Shown one piece after another: positions 58,131 through 64,000 of a stretch of DNA of 64,000 nucleotides. A program made the translations under genes and the position numbers. Within the stretch, counting starts at the first letter, position 1. Each line of letters starts with the position of its first letter. Source of the DNA: Lunularia cruciata (taxonomy: Eukaryota > Streptophyta > Marchantiopsida > Lunulariales > Lunulariaceae); assembly GCA_948567375.1 (NCBI GenBank), contig OX419762.1, forward strand, positions 18,544,001 to 18,608,000. The letters run 5' to 3'. The notes under the pieces were generated by a model. It saw only the letters and a program-made list of their open reading frames with translations, searched no databases and had not been told where the DNA came from.

Positions 58131-58361
58131 TGTTATGTTCCCATATAGTATATCTATTGCGGGGTACATATTATAATTGGAAAGTCTTGGCCTATATGGT
58201 GTACTAGGTTCTTGGCCTATCCTCATCATGTGTAGCACATTGTACATTGTTTTCTTATCTTATGTCTCTTATTTGTATATATAATAGGTGCAATGCCTAC
58301 CTACTCATTCTCTTGATTCATCCTTTCTCTCTCTCTTATGTGAGTTTGGAGATTCTTACCA
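58131..58361 (+). repeat. Copia-type LTR remnant
   Basis: Begins TGTTATGTTCCCATATAG, ends TTCTTACCA, and is followed at once by a tRNA-primer site. A TATATAATA box at about 58279 lies in the right place for an LTR promoter. Only about 200 bases of internal sequence follow before the family A relic. Confidence 0.6.
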
Positions 58362-58373
58362 TGGTATTAGAGC
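58362..58373 (+). promoter_or_regulatory. Primer-binding site of the copia-type remnant
   Basis: TGGTATTAGAGC is one base from the initiator-Met complement TGGTATCAGAGC. Confidence 0.65.
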
Positions 58374-58559
58374 AATAGAGAGCACGGAGAGCCTTGGATT
58401 CATGCCAGTACAAGGCGAGCAAGAGAAGTGTAGCTTGGAGAAAGCAATACTTGTTGTGGTGTAGTATGTCATGACATTTATAGTGCCAAAGCTAGTTTGT
58501 TTGGACATTGGGATGGTAGTGTTGGCAGTCATAGTATTTTGGTAGTTACTCATGGACTA

Positions 58560-59989
58560 CCTGATGGTGGCTAGATTTCATATTAGGGCTATTGATCACA
58601 TTGTGTGATCCACTATCACTTGCACTATTTGCACAAACACGTAGACCATCAACGATACCATTAGGGCTAAAGATCCAAGTCAAACAAAGAGGTATACTTT
58701 CAAAGTGCAACTCCAAAGAGTTCACTTCTTTGATGATGAGCTTTTGAGTTCCTAGATATTGTAGATAGAGGTTGACAAATATCACATGGAGTCTCTTAGC
58801 TAGAGTAGGTGTGGTTTGATTGTAATTAATGCCCAATTGTTTGAGATTGTTGAGTGTAGAATCAAGTTGAGTGCAATTTGAGTGGAAGAGTTTGAATTGA
58901 TTACATTAGAGAAGTGAGAGTCGGGAGAAAATAGGCGCAAGAATTAAGGGCATTGGTTGTAAAAGACCAAAACCGAGGAGAGAAATAGGAGAATGGAAAC
59001 TCACATTGGGACACTTGAATGAGGGAAAACTCCGAATGCCTAGCATGAGCTTCGGCTTTGGTATTTATAGGTAGCATACAAGGCCTTTGAGAAGCTTCTC
59101 AAGAAGCTTCCTCAAGCCGCTTTCTTAGAGTGCAAGTCAAGTTAACTAGGAAGCTTCTCAAGAAGCTTCCTTCTAGAAGCTGCCTACTTGGCGTGCAAGC
59201 TAAGCTAGTTGTAAGCTTCTAGAAGCTTCCTTCTAGAAGCTACTTACTTAAGGTGCAAGCTAAGCTAACTGGAAAGCTTCCCAAGAAGCTTCCTAGATAC
59301 TTCCGGAATATTCTAGGCTAGTTTGTCTTATGTGCTACTTCATGAGCCCGATTGACTTCGTCGCTAAATTCCATATTGTTACATTGGTGGTATCTCCAAG
59401 CTTGGCATGTCATTGACACATTCAATTATGATCTTTGATTTCCTTGAGAGTGATTGTGTGTGGAAGCCTTATTCGAGTTGATACAGATTTGACAATGAGG
59501 TAGGTTGTTTATGGAAGCATGCCTAAATCTCCCAAAATTGAGGTCAATTTTGAGTTAGTGGATGTCAATTTGAAGGCAAGAAAGTGAAATCTAAGGCCTT
59601 GGTGTTGCAAATTGGACTTGAGAAGCAAGATTGGAGACGGATTTGAGAACCCATTCTCTTAAATTAGGGATTTGGAGATCCTTATCCACTCAATTTGGCC
59701 CAATTTGACAATTGGTAATGAATTTGGAGGTCAAGCAACTATAGTAGAGGTTTGATAGATTGGTAAAGTTGTCCAAATTTGGAGATTGAGTTGGTGGAGG
59801 CTGTCCAAAGTTGGAGGTTGCCCAAGTTGGGTCAAATTTGGCATAAGTTGCTCTAGCTAGTGCTCAAGTTGGTGGAGATTAACCTTGCTTGAAGGGGGTT
59901 TGATTTGGTAAGAAGAAAGGCCATATTTGATTGAATTTTGACATTTTGATGCATAAGGTTGTAGGCTAGAGAGGCTATGAAGAGCTAGT
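58560..59989 (+). mobile_element. Relic of family A (LTR and leader), interrupted
   Basis: Aligns with 12030-13020: TATAGTTTTGAAGTGAGCTCC-like sequence, TTCACTTCTTTGATGATGAGC, GTAATTAATGCCCAATTGTT, TTGGTGGTATCTCCAAGC, and a leader of GGAG/TTTGG words. It is strongly diverged, so this insertion is older than the copy at 11939. The methyltransferase and all pol are absent. A family B solo LTR splits it at 58958-59383, and a degenerate family B end truncates it at 59990. Confidence 0.75.
58958..59383 (-). repeat. Family B solo LTR
   Basis: A complete 426-bp LTR flanked by the 5-bp duplication TTGGT (58953-58957 and 59384-59388), showing insertion followed by LTR-LTR recombination. TATA box at 59062-59069. 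The GAA/TTC array is present with one unit changed (TAAGCTTCTAGAAGCTTC). Confidence 0.93.
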
Positions 59990-60600
59990 TGTAAAGGACT
60001 AAGATTGAGGAAAGAAATAAGAGAATGGAAGATCAACATGGAAGATCATATTGGGACTCTTGAATAAGGGAAACTTTGAATGCTTAGCATGAGCTTGGGC
60101 TTTGGTATTTAAGGGAAGCATACAAGGCTCTTGAGAAACTTCTCAAGAAGTTTCCTCAAAGCTATTTTCTTAGAGTGCAAGTCAAGCTAATTGGGAAGTT
60201 TCTGAAGAAGTTTCTTCTTAGGAGCCCCCTACTTGGCGTGCAAGCTAAGCTAGCCAAGAAGTTTTGTCCTATAAGTCACCACTTGGCATGCATGTCACCC
60301 AATACTTAGAAGGTACCAAGTAGCATCCTAGATACTTATGGAATATTCTAGGCTAATTTCACCTATTTTCTACTTCATTAGTCTTGACTAACTCATCTGT
60401 AAACTCCATATTGTTATATATTATCCCATTGTTAATTGGTGAAGTCCTCATCACCATAGAAGCTTCAAACTCCTAGATAACCATTTGTGCATTTTGGAGA
60501 TGAGAAAGAGGCTCCCAAGTGGTATCAATAAGTGGATACTCTTTCCAAAGGACTTTGTACTCCATATGTTGTTGGCGGCCATGTTAAAAGGCATACCATC
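59990..60600 (-). mobile_element. Degenerate family B 3' end (LTR plus chromodomain fragment)
   Basis: 59990-60418 matches the family B LTR with many substitutions (ends TGTAAAGGACT and TGTTATA). 60419-60600 continues into the complement of the chromodomain-coding region, as 18764-18960 does in the nested copy, and then stops. An old, 5'-truncated copy. Confidence 0.8.
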
Positions 60601-60667
60601 TACAAATTAATGGACAAACAAAGTGGGCTAATTGCACTTTTGAGGACATGCTTTGGGGCTTCACCTT

Positions 60668-60974
60668 TGTAACAATATGGAGTTTAGCGACGAAGTCACT
60701 CGGGCTCACGAAGAAGCACATAAGACAAATTAGCCTAGAATATTCCGGAAGTATCTAGGAAGCTTCTTGGGAAGCTTCCTAGTTAGCTTAGCTTGCACCT
60801 TAAGTAAGTAGCTTCTAGAAGGAAGCTTCTTGAGAAGCTTCTCAAGGGCCTTGTATGCTACCTATAAATACCAAAGCCAAAGTTCATGCTAGGCATTTGG
60901 AGTTTTCCCTCATTCAAGTGCCCCAATGTGAGTTTCCATTCTCTTATTTCTCTCCTCGGTTTCGGTCTTTTACA
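60668..60974 (+). repeat. Family B 5' LTR with internal deletion
   Basis: 307 bp, about 130 bp shorter than the other family B LTRs. Much of the AAGCTTC-repeat region is missing. TATA box at 60863-60870. A GAAGCTTCTTGAGAAGCTTC cluster remains at about 60822-60841, but the perfect four-pentamer array is lost. Confidence 0.9.
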
Positions 60975-60975
60975 T

Positions 60976-60987
60976 TGGTATCAGAGC
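60976..60987 (+). promoter_or_regulatory. Family B primer-binding site
   Basis: TGGTATCAGAGC, a perfect initiator-Met tRNA complement one base after the LTR. Confidence 0.9.
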
Positions 60988-61243
60988 AGGAATGGGATGG
61001 ATGGAATTTATGGACCACCAAATCCACTTCCGCCAAACCATTGGGACTTTCATGTCCAGATATTACCAAAGCATCGGTTCACATAATTCATCACCTCATG
61101 CTTTGGGTAGGATTTTCTACATATGATCACCGTGTCAAAGGAACCCTTGACACTTCCAGTTGTAACTTATGGAGAACGGTGGACGTGTTGTAATTATGTG
61201 TTACAACTAGATAAATTGAGTGTAGTGGAATAGAGTAGTAGCA

Positions 61244-62160
61244 ATGGCGGCAATACCGGATGTTATCCTTGCAATGCAACAACAAATCGAGCATCTTACG
61301 CGATTGTTGGATGAACGAGACCAGCAATGACAAGAACAGGTAGACAAAGTGCCAGTTCGAGATGGAGAAGATCGCATTCGATTTCCGAAACCCAAGGTGT
61401 TTGAAGGCAAGAATCTTCCAAGCACAGTGGAGAATTTTTTGTTTGACTGTGAACGTTACTTTGAAGCCACCAATCTTCAAGATGAGCGGAAACAAATTCT
61501 CTTGGCTTCTAGCCAATTGGATGGCGTGGCAAAACTTTGGTGGCAATTTTGAGTAGAAAGAGCTGAACAACAAATTGTAACACCTATTTTGACATGGGCA
61601 GAATTCAAGGATGCAATACTTGGTCGATTTCAAACCATAAATGCCACCCGAGCTGCACGAGATAAATTGGCGGAGTTGAGGCAAATTGGCTCCGTGAGAA
61701 GCTACATCACACAATTTCAGAATATCATCATGCAAATTCCAGATATCCAAGAAGGTGAAGTTTTGGATCAATTTGTGCGAGGATTGAAGTCACGAACTAG
61801 ATTGGAGGTGACCATGCAAGAACCACAAAACGTAGAAGAAGCCATGCAATTGGTTGAGCGTTTTGATTCCTTAGTTGCAACAACTTGGTCTTGACCTCGA
61901 CCTATACAAAACCTACTAGTACCACAAGTGGAAGAACCGGTACCAATCGAGATTGATGCTATCCAACAAAGACCACTTGGCACAGCAGATAGAGAAAGAT
62001 TACGACAAAATGGAGGTTGCTTTTATTGTCGCCAAGTTGGACATTGCATTGTTGAATGTCCACTCAAGAATGGACGACCTCAACAAGTTGCCCAAGTGGA
62101 GGTTGTGGAGCGGAATGATCAGGGAAACGAGGAATCCCAATAGGAGATTTTGAGCCACCT
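61244..62160 (+). pseudogene. Family B gag, broken
   Basis: The ATG at 61244 (GCAATGGCGGC) opens the polyprotein. Capsid motifs LDGVAKLWWQF, MTWAEFKDAILGRF and QNVEEAMQLVERF are followed by one zinc knuckle, CFYCRQVGHCIVEC (about 62018-62060). TGA stops at about 61327, 61550 and 61893 correspond at the latter two places to CGA (Arg) in the nested copy. Confidence 0.88.
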
Positions 62161-62169
62161 ACTGGGAGC

Positions 62170-62610
62170 TTGATTAGTTCCAATGGGATTGAAGGCTCGA
62201 CCTATGCAAGTCTACTTCACTTGCAAGGTATGATATCTAATCGAGGATGTAGGATTTTGGTTGATTTAGGAAGTTCAGAGAATTGCATGTCTATGCAAGT
62301 AGCAAAGGAATTGGGTATTCCTATCAAGCCAATGATTGGAAGTAGTTTGATGATGGCGGATGGTAGAAAAGGTTCTGCATTCCGCACCTCGCATCCTGTT
62401 ACCTTCAAGATTGGGAAGGAGTATTTGGAGTGTATGAGGTTTGTAGTGGCACCTCTACATTATGATATCATTTTGGGTCTACCTTGGCTTGAACGTCATA
62501 AGGTTCAATTCAATTGGACCCAATGTCAAATTCAAGTACAACACCAAGGTAGAAATTTCCGATTAGGTTGTCTGGTACCTCTGAGTAAGACACCTAAGAA
62601 TAGTTAGTCC
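62170..62610 (+). pseudogene. Family B aspartic protease with altered active site
   Basis: The 145-codon frame contains the protease. The active-site triad, D-S-G in the nested copy, reads D-L-G here (ILVDLGSSENCMS, about 62252-62290), a TCA-to-TTA type change expected to weaken or abolish activity. YDIILGLPWLERHKVQ is retained. Confidence 0.8.
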
Positions 62611-63510
62611 CAAGATGGGAAGTTTGTTGAGAAGGCAACCATAGAGCAAATCTGGAAGGGAGATGAGTCCCAAGATGGGAAGTTTGCCATGAAGGCAACC
62701 ATGGAGCAAGCTTGGAAGAGAGATGAGTCCCTAGAAGGGAAGTTTGTTAATGAAGCAGCCATAGAGCAAGCTTTGGAAGAAGATAAGTTTGTATTCGCGG
62801 TTTGGATCAAGCCGATTGCACAAGAACAATCTGAGGAGGGCCAAGTGCCGCAGCAAGCAACGGTTGATCGGATAGTTCAGGAGTTTGCAGATGTGTTTCC
62901 GGATGATCTTCCAAAGGGATTACCCTCTGATCAAGGTATGCCCTTCAAGATCGAGTTATTGCCAGGGAGTACTCCAATGAGTAGACCAATCTATTGGCTC
63001 TCACCAAAGAAGTTGGAGGAGTTGTGAACAACACTTACAAAGTTGTTGGAGAAGGATTTCATACGACATAGTACGTCTTTGTGAGGAGCACTGGTACTAT
63101 TTGTTCCAAAGAAGGATGGAGGACTTTGTTTCTGTATTGATTACCGTGGGCTCAATAAGCAAACCGTGAAGAATGCATATCCCTTGCCTCAGATCAATGA
63201 CCTGCTTGATCAATTAAGTGGAGCACGCTACTTTTCCAAGCTAGATCTTCATAGCGGCTATTGGCAAATTCCTATTGAAGGAGAGGACGTGCAAAAGACT
63301 GCCTTTCGCACAAGGTATGGACATTTTGAGTGGAGAGTTCTACCTTTCGGACTCACTTATGCTCCAGTAGTCTTCATGAATCAGATGCATCGGGTGTTGG
63401 AGGGACTATTGGATCAGTCCGTGGTAGTGTTCTTAGATGATATCTTAATCTATAGTAAGATAGAGGCAAAACCCAGGAATCATGTACGTGAAGTCCTAAG
63501 ACAACTATGA
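62611..63510 (+). pseudogene. Family B linker and reverse transcriptase
   Basis: Three SQDGKF-like linker repeats (62611-62760) lead to RT. RT has [33 protein letters not shown] and LPFGLTYAP, and the catalytic [13 protein letters not shown] (about 63421-63460) is intact. A TGA at about 63025 and another at 63508 interrupt it. Confidence 0.88.
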
Positions 63511-64000
63511 CGATGGAAATTTTACTGCAAGAAGTCAAAGTGTGCTTTTTGGCAGAAGGAGGTTACCTTCTTGGGTCATAAGATCTCATCAGAGGGGATC
63601 AAGATGGAAGAAGAGAAGATCAAGGCCATTGCCGATTGGCTTACCCCAAAGGATGCTACCGAAGTACGAGCATTCAATGGATTGGCCAGTTTTTACTGAC
63701 GGTTCATCCACTATTATGCTCACGTGGCTGCACCATTGACTAACCTCTTGGGAAAGAACTCGAGCTTCCAATGGACCACCAAGCATGAAGAAGCATTACA
63801 GAAGTTAAAGCATATGGTGTCTTCAAGACCCATTCTTCAACCATATGATCCTCAACTACCTTGTGTGGTTGATTTTGATGCTTCTAACTTTGCAATTGGA
63901 GCTGTGTTGCAACAAGAATTTCTAGATGGACTACATCCTATTGCCTTTGTGTCTCGCCGACTAAATACAGCTGAAAGAAATTACTCTGCTCAAGATCGGG
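63511..64000 (+). pseudogene. Family B RT thumb and RNase H start
   Basis: Connection region with EVRAFNGLASFY then TGA at about 63699, followed by RNase H with the first catalytic Asp in DFDASNFAIGAVLQQEF. The domain runs off the window. Confidence 0.85.

Larger units (their letters stand above)
60668..64000 (+). mobile_element. Family B element, plus strand, cut by window end
   Basis: LTR 60668-60974, primer site, then gag, protease, RT and the start of RNase H in order, homologous throughout to the nested copy at 18329-23997. Several CGA-to-TGA stops break the frame. The right part and second LTR lie beyond 64000, so the target duplication cannot be checked (left flank ACCTT). Confidence 0.93.

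Noticed and set aside
1-64000. CRISPR arrays, operons, Shine-Dalgarno sites
   Set aside because: Introns, plant gene families and plant retrotransposons show that this is eukaryotic nuclear DNA; the repeats lack the regular repeat-spacer pattern.
1-64000. tRNA and rRNA genes
   Set aside because: I scanned for GGTTCRANTCC-type T-loops and found none with a plausible cloverleaf. The TGGTATCAGAGC matches are retrotransposon primer sites, not tRNA genes.

Overview
The window looks like nuclear DNA of a green plant (streptophyte). The two genes I can model fully are intron-rich and plant-like: COP9 signalosome subunit 2 (11 exons) and ALG14 (5 exons). The DNA between them is AT-rich and full of LTR retrotransposons. 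I cannot name the species. The sequence would fit a non-flowering land plant or a streptophyte alga, but that is inference.

Layout. 1-11.9 kb: repeat-rich DNA with tandem repeats and one candidate secreted-peptide gene on the minus strand (9783-10319). 11.9-27.1 kb: a large, decayed Ty3/gypsy-type element (family A, plus strand). Its order is gag with two CCHC knuckles, aspartic protease, a C5-cytosine DNA methyltransferase (DNMT) domain, reverse transcriptase (core deleted), RNase H, integrase and a C-terminal PHD-type finger. A second element (family B, a minus-strand chromovirus of about 5.7 kb with a chromodomain) sits inside it at 18329-23997, flanked by the 5-bp target duplication AAGGT. 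27-41.9 kb: AT-rich DNA holding a LINE-type fragment, a one-exon gene for a membrane protein with a ubiquitin-interacting-like motif (31421-31966), a terminal-inverted-repeat DNA element carrying a small zinc-cluster ORF (34875-35508) and a nested palindrome. 41.97-46.68 kb: CSN2, minus strand. 46.8-47.6 kb: exon-like segments of a possible small gene just upstream. 48.3-53.8 kb: a second LINE-type fragment, a foldback repeat, a minisatellite and E2F-like sites. 53.8-55.9 kb: ALG14, minus strand. 58.1-64 kb: a copia-type LTR remnant, a relic of family A that has taken in a family B solo LTR and a degenerate family B end, and then a plus-strand family B element that runs off the window.

How it fits together. 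The host genes are ordinary housekeeping genes. The point of interest is the family A retroelement, which encodes (now broken) both a writer of DNA methylation and a PHD-type chromatin reader. It is riddled with premature stops of the kind left by deamination of methylated cytosine. The other retroelement family has inserted into copies of it more than once, and the long terminal repeats of that family carry perfect heat-shock-element arrays upstream of a TATA box.
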